This document shows positions 24,801 through 36,800 of a stretch of DNA of 64,000 bases, one piece after another; the first letter of the stretch is position 1; each line of letters opens with the position of its first letter. The notes below the pieces were generated by a model. It ran no database searches and was not told the DNA's origin. It was given only the letters and a program-made list of their open reading frames with translations. Made by a program: the position numbers and the translations under genes. The stretch comes from Vigna angularis (lineage: Eukaryota; Streptophyta; Magnoliopsida; Fabales; Fabaceae): the NCBI RefSeq assembly GCF_016808095.1, contig NC_068977.1:26933364-26997363 (forward strand), written 5' to 3'.

Positions 24801-27800
24801 GAGCAAGACTAGAAGGGAAGATGATTGAAGGGACAGAGAAGAACTGAGTAGAATTTAGCATATCTCTCATCTCCTCTGTCAACCTTTTTTTCTCTAATAT
24901 CAATTGGATTCCTGTGCCTGAAAAATTAATTTTCTAAAATGGAGGGGCATTTTTTACATGAACAACACAAAAACTTCAGCTGTTTCGTGGAGGCTTATTC
25001 AAGAGCTGATATCTCTATTTCATGGAGACCAAAAACAGTTTGATCGTTACCACTTTTTTTTAAACTACACTTTTAGGTCAAATTGAGTTTGTCTTGTGCT
25101 CTGTACATGCTTTGTGTGAGGTGGCAAGTTAAGCTTTAGGTTATTTAATTATTTATGACATGAGGTTACTTGCCATCGTTCACATGCCTTACAATGTGAA
25201 TTCTTTTTTGTTCATTATTCAGCAAAAAGCCTTTATAACCTATTTTTGACAGTCAAATTCTGCATTTGAATTTGATGTTAGGGAGCTACGAGAAACCATC
25301 ACTATCTTGTTTGGGATGCTTGACACATACTTAAATGTTTTGGTTAGTTCACTTTCATATTTCTCCTTGCCTTGTTCTTTGTCGTTCCTGTTTGCAATTC
25401 TGACAACAATACGCATGTCATTTTACATTCAAAATCTATTGAGTTACACATGAATGCTACGTTTGGATTATTTCAATTTTTCATAATCAACACTCTTACT
25501 CGAGAGTGCCTTGTCAAATTTGCATGCATTGCAGGCGCTGGGACTTCTGTTTCTTCTTTTTGCTAGTTGGGTGGCATATGTGTTTTTTGAGGATACAATA
25601 CAGGGGAAAACAGTATTCACTTCATATGGTGCTACGTTGTATCAAATGTTTCTTTTATTTACCACATCCAATAATCCAGATGTTTGGGTTCCTGCATACA
25701 AGTAAGAGTTTTGAATTTTATAGTTTTAATTTGCCTGGCTAGATGACTTTGGTCCTTTCAATTTGAGAAATCATCAATCATCAGCACTCATAATTTTTAT
25801 TTTTGGTTTTTAAGGTCTTCTCGTTGGTACTGCCTCTTTTTTGTACTGTTTGTGCTGGTGGGGGTTTACTTTGTTACAAACCTTATCCTTGCCGTTGTCT
25901 ATGATAGTTTCAAGAGTGAGGTAATGTGTTCATATACTCTCTTTATGTAGATTTAATGATAAAGTTACTTGAAAGGATTGGAGCTCTGTGGATCCTGTTC
26001 CTTTTAATTGCCCAACCTGGAATATATTATAAGAATTTTGATGTTAATCACGTACTCTAGGATGGATGTTCATACAAATAATTAGAATGCTCAAATATTC
26101 TTTTTCTGCAGCTTGTGAAACAAGTCTTTGAAAAGGATCTTCTGAGAAGAACTATGCTGGATAAAGCTTTTAATCTCTTAGATACACTTGTAAGTGTAAT
26201 TTTCATGTCTTTGTTTAATTTTTCACACTTGTATATCTTGATTCAACTACCTTGGATAAAATTCTAATTTCTCTACCATTAAATTGATCAAGTATGCCTA
26301 CATGCTTACACTAAAGAGTAGTGTTAAATTAGACTGTCTCATCCAACTACTAAAGTCTTAGGAAAGAACATTGTTTTTGTTGGAGATCCTACATTAAATA
26401 GATAAATAACCAAACTATAGTATATATGTGGAAACATTTTTCACAGTATAAGTCAGTTTTGTGGGATTGAGTTTTGGCCTAAAACTTACTTTCTAATATG
26501 GTATTAGGGTATGTTCTTGCAAGGTTTGTTAGTCCTATTTGTATCAACTGTTATCCGACTGCTACAAACCACCTATAAATATTTATTTGTATGGTCAAAA
26601 TGTTTAGTCCTCAACATGAGAGGGTATATTGGAGATACCAATTAGATATATGATTAAATTATAACATATAAATGGAGACAATTCACAAGTTAGTTTTATG
26701 AGGTTTAGTTAAGCTTAAAACTCACTTTCTAAGAGTATTAAGTAAACACTTCATTCTTTGGTATGAGTATGTAATGTAATTTTCCTTGATCTGATCTTTT
26801 ATTATGAAATTATCTTTATGTTGATTCTTATTAGATTTCTGTTATGACTTTGCTACATATTTTTATTGATTCTAACGGTGTTTGAGATGGTGTTGTGGTT
26901 GCAGAATATTGGAGCTCTCAACAAAAATCAATGCATAAGGCTCTTTGAGGAGCTGAACAAGTACAGGTATTATTTTATTCCCCTATGTTCATTATGCTTT
27001 CAATTTATCATATTATTTGTTCTCTGCTTGCTCAATAGTATTGAAAAAATCAGGTTGCTTTTGATATTTCCTTATTTTCATGTCATCCATATATTTTATA
27101 AAATAATGGCACCCATTATACCATTTCTCATCTATTTCTCCTCATCTCTTCTTCAGTTCTCTTCAATGAAACACCTTTAATCTCCACTTTATTTCCCATC
27201 TACTTACACTTTATCCACTTATTTTCATCCAACCAATTTCTTTCATCTTTATTAGACAAAGAATTTAAAATCTTACATTGACCAAGGCTGGATAAACTCC
27301 AAGAGTAATTGAATTATGTTTAGTAACATATACGTGGCAAAGACCCATATATATCTAACATTTTAAGGTTTTTGGTTGGATGTAGTTAACGCTTGACTCA
27401 TTGATAGAGATCTTCCCTATGTTTTACCCAACTATTTCCTAATATTGATATTTATTTCCCTTTCCCTATTCTTCTCTCTCTTGGATGAAACACATTCACA
27501 CAGCACTTCATATCAATCAAAGAAAATTGTTAAGGATCTCTCCCTAATGTTGTTTGTTTGGAGTGATGTATTATAGCGGAGGAAAGAAAAGTGGGTGCAA
27601 AGTTGTTTGGATGGAGTGATTTGCACAAACAGATTAGAAGGATTGAGTTCCCTTGAGTCCTCAAGTGAGTGAAGAGAATAGAGGAGAAAGTCACGTCAAC
27701 TTATGTTAAATTACAGAAATAACCCTCTCTTTTGCAGTGTGCCTTTTTGCTTTTAAACAATTACATCTCAATTTAAAATAATTTCACCAATTCAAATTGT

Positions 27801-30800
27801 TACTTAATTCTTTTTAAAGTAATCAGCAACATTTTATTTCAACTTAATTTATACAAAATCTATTTTAATTTAATATAATTTTTTCAATTTTAATTTTCTC
27901 GTTTTAAATGATAACTCACATTTCATAATAATAAGAAAAATAATAATAATAGTAACATTTTTATTTAACAATTTATTTGAACTTAATTTCTACCAATCTT
28001 ATTTTATTTCAATGTAACTTTATCATTTTTAAATTTTTTTAATTTTAAGTTAAGAACTCTGATAGGATATAATGTGAGGAAACAAATTAATAAGTAGTTA
28101 TGAGTTAGGTTGTTAGGGTGAGTGAGGTTTCCTTTATATAGTGGGGGTCCTTGTATGCAGGGGACTTTTAGGGATAATTTTGTAGATTGAGCTTTAGCAG
28201 GGGAAATCCTTGGAGAAGAGAGTCCTATTATATTTTGTGTTATTTTCCGTCTATACAATAAAGAATATTACTCTTCCTTTTCTCTTCAATTCTGGGTTTG
28301 TAACAAAATTGGTCCGATCTGTTGGATCATTGAAGGGAGAAAGAAATGGAAGGAAGAGTCAGCAAGTTAGAAAGAGCAGTGGAGGAGCTAAGGGAGGAAA
28401 CCAGGGAAATTCATCAAGAACTCAAAGAAATGACTAAAGCTCTAGGGCGGAGAGCCAGGAACCAGTATAGGAGTTCTGAAGGAAGTCAGGGGTTGGTTAA
28501 TGGAGACAGATTGGGAAAGAAAGAGGTAAAGATGGGGATGCTGGGAAAAATAGTCTACAAGACATCAAGAAAGCAAAGAAACCCTTAGATGAAGGAGAGA
28601 ATTCAATCAATTGGTCGGAGAAAAGAGAAGAGGATACCATTGACAATAATGGAACTAGGAATGGTGAGGAAGAACCACTTTTCCCGTGGGTTGAAGGAGT
28701 GTAGTTGTCCATATTTGAAGGGAATGACACCCAAGGTCAAACAACAAGGGTAACAGATGGTTTTGAAGTTTAGAACATCAAAGGATCAATAAAGGTACAC
28801 CCAACAGTAAATAACATGGAAGAAAATGCAGTCCAAGGGTTCAAGACCTGGCAACAAAAATCCAAGAACCTTTCTTGGGAAGATATTTCTAAAGCCCTCT
28901 GTAGGAGTTTCAGGGTCAGAGAATGTAGCACCATTTTTGAAAAGTGTGCGGGTAGAAAACAGAGCGCCATTGTTGGAAAATGGGCAACAATTAAACAAGA
29001 AAGGGTGGAAGATTACATTCAAGAATTTGAAGTTGGAAACAACAATAGGAGTGATTTTTGTTATGCTATTGATGTGCCGCCTAGTAATAGTATGCAACAT
29101 GATGGTTTATGGGACATGGATATTCTTTATATCTGTCAGAAACCGTGATTGACGTGATAGAGATTGGCATGGTGTATTTTAGGTTCATTTATGTTTGATG
29201 TGCTGTATTTATGTGCTGCTTTTATTAGGTTCATTTATGTTTGATTGATCCCGTAATCACAGGGATCTATCCCTTAGAATTAGCAGTCCATATTTCCTAA
29301 AATATGCTGCAGACTCATGTAGTTATATAGGGGTTAATAACCTCTTAAAAGTATATAAGAAAGAATTCTATTCCTTCTAAATTTAAGAATATCCATAAAG
29401 ATATTGGCATTCTTGAGAAGGGTGAGTTTGATTTCTTGGCACCTACGGCTTGTGGAAATGCTCAAAGAGTTTTACTTGAGAGTTTGGCAGCAGTAATATG
29501 GATTGCGAGTGGGGAAAAATTCATCCAAGAATTCAAGATATTGGTGTCATAAGCAAATAAAACACTAGAAGATCAATTGCAGGGACATTTCTTTGCAGGG
29601 CTGCAATCTAACATTCACAATCGGTTGCCACAACAGGATCTAAAAGACTTGATCAAAGATTTGCAAATTGCTCTAATTGTGGGAGAAAGGCCAACAGTGA
29701 AGAATCACACCCTCTGTAGGGAAGAGAAAACCAAATAAGAAGGAAAAATTTGTAACAGAAAAATATAGTATGGTGGAGGATGAAGGGGATGCAACAATAA
29801 AGAGAGTGGAAGGTGAACATACAGCCAAGCAACAATTTTTCCCAAAATCAGATTTACGTAATATGAATAAGAATTCATGGTTGAACTTAGTTGTAATAAT
29901 GATTGGAACATCAATGACATTGGAATCTTGGGATTCCAAATTACTGGGTTCAGAATCTGGTATACAAAACCACTCTCATATCTACCAACACCCAAGTCTC
30001 CAGATCTGAAATTGCAGGCAGTAGCCAGTGGGTTCCCTTCCGATGATAAGACAATATCACATTGCCATGGGATCAAGCTTCACTGTTCCAACCTTGAGGA
30101 TAAGGTTGTTCTGCAACGGTATGTAATGATAGGACATAATGTGAGGAAACAAATCAAAAAGTAGTTGTGAGTTAGGTTGTTAGGGTGAGTGAGGTTTCCT
30201 TTATATAGTTGGGGAGTCCTGGTATGCAAGGGATTTTTGGGGATAATTTTGTAGATTGAGCTTTAACTCTTTGTGAAGGGGAAACCCTTGGAGGAGAGAG
30301 TGCTCTCCTATTTTTTTGTGTTCTTTTCAGTCTATACAATAAAGAATATTACTCTTCTTTCTCTTTTCAATTCTCGGTTCCTAACAAACTTACATTTCAT
30401 TTTAACGTAATTTACACTTATTATATTTTATTTTAACTTACTTTTACAACCAAGGTTAAAATGGTAATCTTCTAATATTAACAATTAAAACATTTTTTTT
30501 AATCTATCAAATTTATCACATTATTCACAAACCTTCATGAACTGTCCTCTCAAATCCACCGCTACAAATTCTTCTTTAGAAACAAACACACCCTAAGTGA
30601 TGTATTGCTTGCTATGCTTCAATTTGAAGCTTCACAATATTGCTCATGAAATTTAAGGAGTTACTAAGTAAGCCACTTGTTTGGCTTTCTGTACATTTGT
30701 TCATATTATTGTTGCTAATGGATTTTCACTAAGGCTTCTATTTTGTTTTCTCGATAAACTGGCACTACATTATTTTGACACAAGAAGGACTTTTTAAATT

Positions 30801-33800
30801 GGCTTAAATGCTTACTTTGTCCTCGTGTTAAGAGGTGAATTTCTATTTAGTACCCGGTTTTAAAAATGAAGACATTGAGTCCCTATGTTATGAAAAGTAT
30901 ATGAATAAGGTCCTGTCCGTTAAGTTGACAACAACGACGTTAAGTCCATACTGATGTGGCCATACTTTTTCTCTTCTCTCTTCTGTTGTCCTGCTTTTTC
31001 TCTCTCTTGTTCAGCTTTTTCTTTGATGATTTGTTGAACTTGTTCTTTCGTTGTGGACCTTATTCATATACTTTTCATAACATAGGGACCCAATGTCTTT
31101 ATTTTTAAAACCGGATACTAAACAAAAATTCACCTTTTAACATGGGGACGAAGTAAGCATTTAAGCCTTTTAAATTCTAAACTTGTAGTTTCCCATAGTC
31201 TATCTTTTGCTTTATGAAGGTTGAAGCATAAATTTTGTTTTCATTAGGACTTTGCCAAAAATCTCCAGTGAAGAATTTGAGCTGATATTTGATGAGCTGG
31301 ATGATAGTCATGATATAAAGGTAAAATTTGTTGTTTTGAGTTTGGTTATCTTCTATGCACATTTGTGTAGATGCATGTTTTGATGTAAATGCGTTTTTTA
31401 CTTTCAGATCAACAAGGATGAATTTGCTGATATTTGCAATGCAATTGCTTTAAAATTTCAGAAGGAAGATGTTGTAAGTTCTAAGACTCCAAATTTAAAA
31501 CATCTTGAAGTTTAAGTGTACTTGTTGTAACACCTATGATACTTTGCAATATGGTTGCAGATGTCTTACTTTGAGTATTTAGCATTCTACGATTGGCCCA
31601 GCTCAAAGACATTGAAAGAATTTGTAAAGAGTGCTATGTTTGGATACATAGTGTCCTTCATTCTTATAGTAAATCTGGTTGCAGTTATTATTGAGACAAC
31701 GGTATGGCATATTTTTCAATGAAAATATTTATTAGCAGATTTCCGTGCTAAGTAATTTATTAATTCATGCTAACCACAGCCTGTAATTTCATTTTATGTG
31801 ATGTGACATGCTAGATATACTTGCATTTTTCAATAATGTTGTTTGTAGGTGCTATTTTTATTACAAAACATGTAAGAATGAGGTTTAATGAATTCGTTAT
31901 GCACTCATGAGATTTTGGGTTTTAGAGTCTGAGATGTTAGTTCCTAACATTTATGCCATCCTCGTTTCAAAAACTACACTCAATTTGACTTCAGAGTAGT
32001 TATAGATACAAAAGAGGGTGTAATAAAGATTAAACACTCTACAATTGATAAAAACTTGATGTGATATTGGTTTGCAAAGTACTAAGTCTTGTTTTATTTA
32101 TATTAGATCATAATCCTAAATAATTAGTAATTGGTATTATGAAAACTAAATCATAAGCAACTATTAGGTTTCTGGAAAAGAAACCTCTAGAACACTCTCA
32201 CAAACACAATTGTAAGAAACAAAACAGAAAGAATATGAGTTTGTATTAACCAAAGAATCGATGTACAGGAGCTCTATTTATAGCGGTTCTGACCCTCTCC
32301 CCCTTATAACAGAAACCTTCCCAAACCGAGACACAACATTTCCATTGTTCAACCGATCAACTCCTTCCTCCACTCCCTTAACCGTTTGGTCCTTCACCAT
32401 TCGGTACTTTAACGGTTAATACCGTTCAACCTTACTTCCCCCTGCCTTTCTCCTCCTCTCCTACACTTTTCAACCCTTATCATTACCCCCTACCTTACAT
32501 CCTATCATTACTCCCCGTCGCAAAACAACCTTGTCCTCAAGGTTGGAACCATGAAACGTGATCTTCAGGCTCCTCTTCATCATCGTGTTATCATATGAAG
32601 GGTACCCACTGGCTGCTATCCTCCAATTCAGGTCGGGAGGTTTGGGTGGTGGCAAATCCTCCTCCCATGTCTTCCATTCTTCCTGGATTCTATCCAAACT
32701 CTGTGGCCAAAATGATGGTCCATCTGCTTCTGATCAATCTCGGCCATTTCCCCTCCAACGTCTTCCTCCTCGTCCTCCACCAATAGCACCACCCTCAAAC
32801 TCCTCTCCGGACAGTGGTGTCCTGGACCGAACGGGTTGCCGCATCTAAAGCATCGTCCTTCTTCTCTCCGTTTCAAGAACTCGGGGTATGGCATATACCA
32901 CGCGTTCCTCCCCCTATTTTCACTTTCCACCGTGTTTCCACCCTTCGACGCCTCGCTACCATTGTTCCCTTCCTTCCTCACTGAGCCCACACTCTCTGAA
33001 ACTCCCGCACGGTTCTGGTTATTTCGATTTGGTTCGGTTCTCGTCACAGTTCCTCCTCCTCCTGTCGGGCATTCCCACGACGATTGATTCTTGGTCGTAG
33101 TCCAACGTCCCGCCTTTGCACCGCGTTGCGCCTCTTCCATATCTTTTGCTATCCTTATGGCTGCCATTAATTCTTGAGGATCATGTGGTCTTACTTGGCA
33201 CCTGAGATCCTCCTGTTACCCCGCAAGGAAGTAACCCAACAATTGTTCATCTGAAATTCCCTTGGTCTGTCCCACCAATACTTCAAAGTCGTGCACATAG
33301 TCTTCCATAGTACCCACTTGTTTTATCGCCACCAGCCTCTCGAAAATGCCACCCCTATTCTTGCCTCCAAACCTGTAGATCATCGCTTCTTTTAGGCCTT
33401 CCCAAGAATGATTCTTGGCCTTTTCTTTCCAAAATTTGAACCAATAACTGGCGCTACCCTCCATACTAATGTATGCCAACTGCACTTTCTCTGATTTCGT
33501 CACCCCTTGGATTTCAAAGAATTTCTCGGCCTGATTTATCCAGTTCAGTGGATCAAGCCCTTCGAAAAGGGTAAATCTACTCTCCTCTTCCAGCTGGGTT
33601 GCACTTCATGGCATTCATCCCCTCTCGCACCTTCCTCTTCCTCTCACCGGTCCTCCCCTCTTCCGTTGACAGATCCCTGGCTTCCATCCGAATTTCCAAC
33701 TATTTGTCTGGCTCGCGTTCCCATCATCCTCATCAATTCTTGTAAATCTTTGTGCGCCGCCGCCAGTTTCCCTTCCACTGCATTCATTCTTCCCTCCATG

Positions 33801-36800
33801 ACATTCAATTTCCCCAATTGGATCCTGTAGCACTCCTTGATCCGACAGGTCGGACCAATTGTTAGGTTTCTGGGAAAAGAAACCTCTAGAACACTCTCAC
33901 AAACACAATCACAAGAAACAAAACAGAAAGAATTTGGGTTTGTATTAACCAATGAATCAATGTACAAGTATATCGTTCTACGAGAGCTTAACCTCCCTCC
34001 TTAGACCAAAGCTTGTCTTTACAAAGAATTCACTCAATATCCAAAATAGAGTTACAGGAGATCTATTTATAGCGGCTTTGACCCTCTCCCCCTTATAACA
34101 GAAACCTTCCCAAACCGAGACACAACATTTCCATTGTTCAACCGATCGGCTCCTTCCCCCACTTCCTTAACCGTTCGGTCCTTCACTGTTCGGTACTTTA
34201 ACGGTTAATACCGTTCGGCCTCACTTCCCCCTGCCTTTCTTCTCCTCTCCTACACTTTTCAACCCTTATCATTACCCCCTACCTTACATCCTATCAGCAA
34301 CACTTTAAGATATCCTAAGTTACTCTATTAGAAATAATGAAGATATTATTCGACATTTTCTTATATTAAGAATTTAAGGTTATGCAAAGATCAATAAGAC
34401 AGTCTCACAAACTTTTCATGCTAAAAATAAATGTTATGTTCTTTTATAAATTATCCAACACCGTCATATTAAATGTGTGATTTAAATGTTAATGTCACAT
34501 TGGAAGGACCAACCTGTATTGCTAAAAAAAAAGCACCTTTCCCCTGTACTTTCAAGCACAAAAAGGGGAGGTCACATGTTTTTTTTTTTAAAAAGTGAGT
34601 CTCAACTCTTTTGGTAAAAGTAAATTGTAAGGTGAGTAGGTCCTATCTATTCTATATTATTAGACAATCTCCCTCATAATAGTTGCATCATCCACGAAAC
34701 AAGATCTGGAATGAGAAGTTCAAGCCGTTTAGTGATGGTAGATGATATGGACTCTCCAACCTAGATAATTGATTGTTTCAGTAAACTTTATAAATGTTGT
34801 CTGGGTATGTTTATCAAAGATAATTACAATCTAAACAGATGAACAAAAATGCACCTTGTTCTTTGTGATTTTGAAGTATGATATTATATTATATTATATT
34901 CCAGAGTTTTCTTTGGTGATATGTATTTGAACATGTGCCATGTCTGTAAGGTCCTCAACTTGTTACTCCTAGCTTATGTATTGTCATAATCCCTTCATTT
35001 ACACCACAAAACAGACTTGTAGATGAGAATTACATTCCACTTATATATTATAATCTAACCTTATTCCTAGTCGATATGAGATTTTTAACACACCTCCTCG
35101 CATTGAGGAATATTCCAAATTGATACTGTGGGAAATCAAATAGTATTTTAGGAAAGAATAAATTAGGAAATTTGTGTATTTCATAACAAGTATATATTTT
35201 ATTGTAATCGATACAGATTTGAATAAATAGGGACAATCCCATAAATCAAGGGATTCTAGAATAGAATATAGTTATTATATTTCCTAAAATAGCTTAGGTC
35301 TCCCGTATATATCTTGTATGATCTCTTTGTAATAAAGATATCAATTTCCATTTAACCTAATTTCCAGATGGTATCAGAGCTTCCGATCTAGGAAGCTCTG
35401 TCTGCGCATTGTAAACCCTAAGACGGCAGCCTGCATTGCTCTGCATTTTTCTTAACCCTAAGACGGCAGCCTGCATTGCTGTTGCATCTCTCTTAACCCT
35501 AAGACGGCAGCCTGCATTGCTGGTGCATCTTTTCCTATATTCATTACATTTTTTTCCCTTGCTATTGCAACCTTCTCTATCGCTCAATCTTCTGTTGCTG
35601 CTGTCTTCTCTGTGCCTTAATTGCACAGCCTTTCCTTTTTTCCGCTCAGCCATCTTCTTGCTATGATGTCAAGGGAAGAGGAAGTTGTGAACCCAACTCC
35701 AGAAACAGGGAATTCCCATTCCCAGCTTCCTGGAGAACTGCAGAATATCCATTCTGCATATCGACTCAATGGAAGAAATTATTTGAAGTGGGCCCAACTT
35801 GTTCGTACAGTGCTGAAGGGAAAGGGGAAGTTGAGTCACCTGATGGAGTCTGGACCCAAACAGGAGGATCCCAAGTTTACTACATGGGATGAGGAAGATT
35901 CAATGATCATGGCGTGGCTGTGGAATTCAATGATTCCAGAAATCAGCGACACATGCATGTTCCTTAATTCGGCAAAAGAGATTTGGGATGCTGTAGAGCA
36001 AACCTACTCTAAAGCCAAAGATGCTGCTCAAGTATATGACGTAAAGGTGAAAACTTTGGCAGCAAAACAAGGGAACAAGACTGTTACAGAATATGCCAAT
36101 CAGTTGAAATCATTATGGATGAAGCTAGACCATTATAGAGTCATAAAAGCCAAATGTACTGAAGATTCAGCACTTCTCAAGGAATATATCGAACAAGACA
36201 GAGTTTATGATTTCCTTGTTGGTTTGAATCCTGAATTTGATCAAGTTAGGATTCAAATATTGGGGAAGCAAAAGGTACCATGCTTCAATGAAGTGGTGGC
36301 TATTGTGAGAAGTGAAGAAAGCAGAAGGGGTCTCATGTTGGAGAGTCCAGCAGTAGTAGAGAACTCAGCAATGGTGGCTGACCATAAAGGAGAACAGACG
36401 TTGGCCATGGTAGCCGAACAGAAGAAAGGAGGATCAGCAAATGTGGAGAAGAAAGGTGATGGTCTCTGGTGTACCTACTGCAATAAGCCTCGTCATACCC
36501 GAGAGAAGTGCTGGAAGTTGCATGGGAAGCCTTTAAATCGAGATCGAGAAGGGGGACACATAGGAGGCCCCTCAAGGAAAGGAGGACAAGTTTATGTTGC
36601 TGCTGGAACAAATGAAGGTAATAATCCAGAAGCTGCTGCCCATCTTAATCAAGAGGAGATAGAAAGGGTGAGAACCTTTCTTAGTAAGCTGGAAAAACCT
36701 ACAGGTGTGTGTTCTTTGGCATATTCAGGTAAGTTTCCACTTTCTTTTGGATTAAATGTCTCAGATACACCCTTTAACAATTACTGGATATTGGACTCTG

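Larger units (their letters stand above)
18581..25920 (+). other. TPC1: TPC1 exons 1-8: N-terminus, domain I and pore I
   Basis: Residues 1-313. Exon 1 encodes the cytosolic tail with Arg-rich text ([12 protein letters not shown]) and ends AALIDL. Exons 2-5 encode S1 to S4 of domain I, with the conserved [15 protein letters not shown]. Exon 6 gives RELRETI and exon 7 gives S5 and pore I. The luminal site FEDT (E241, D242; Arabidopsis E239 and D240) is kept, as is filter I (TTSNNPDVW). Exon 8 gives S6 ([12 protein letters not shown]). Domain I looks fully conserved and canonical. Exon 7 ends inside a Lys codon (AA|GTAAGAG), completed by the first G of exon 8. Confidence 0.93.
26112..31701 (+). 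other. TPC1: TPC1 exons 9-13: EF-hand pair and S1 of domain II
   Basis: Residues 314-453. The EF-hand 1 loop starts at D337 across the exon 9/10 junction and reads [12 protein letters not shown]. Loop positions 3, 5, 7 and 9 are L, I, A and N instead of the acidic or Asn ligands of Arabidopsis TPC1, so calcium binding here is unlikely. The EF-hand 2 loop starts at D378 (DDSHDIKINKDE) and keeps ligands at 1, 3, 5, 9 and 12; this is the hand needed for calcium activation in Arabidopsis. Exon 13 encodes the linker and S1 of domain II. Intron 10 (26967-31247) carries a retroelement and a MITE. Confidence 0.92.

Noticed and set aside
25695..25705. Exon 7 ending after AAG
   Set aside because: The donor must be GT: the exon ends in AA and the Lys codon is completed by the first G of exon 8, which keeps the frame.
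27541..30620. A MITE with ends near 27545 and 30590 hosting element 1
   Set aside because: Short GTTTGTTTGG and AAACAAACAC phrases look inverted, but no matching target duplication or longer terminal repeat was found.
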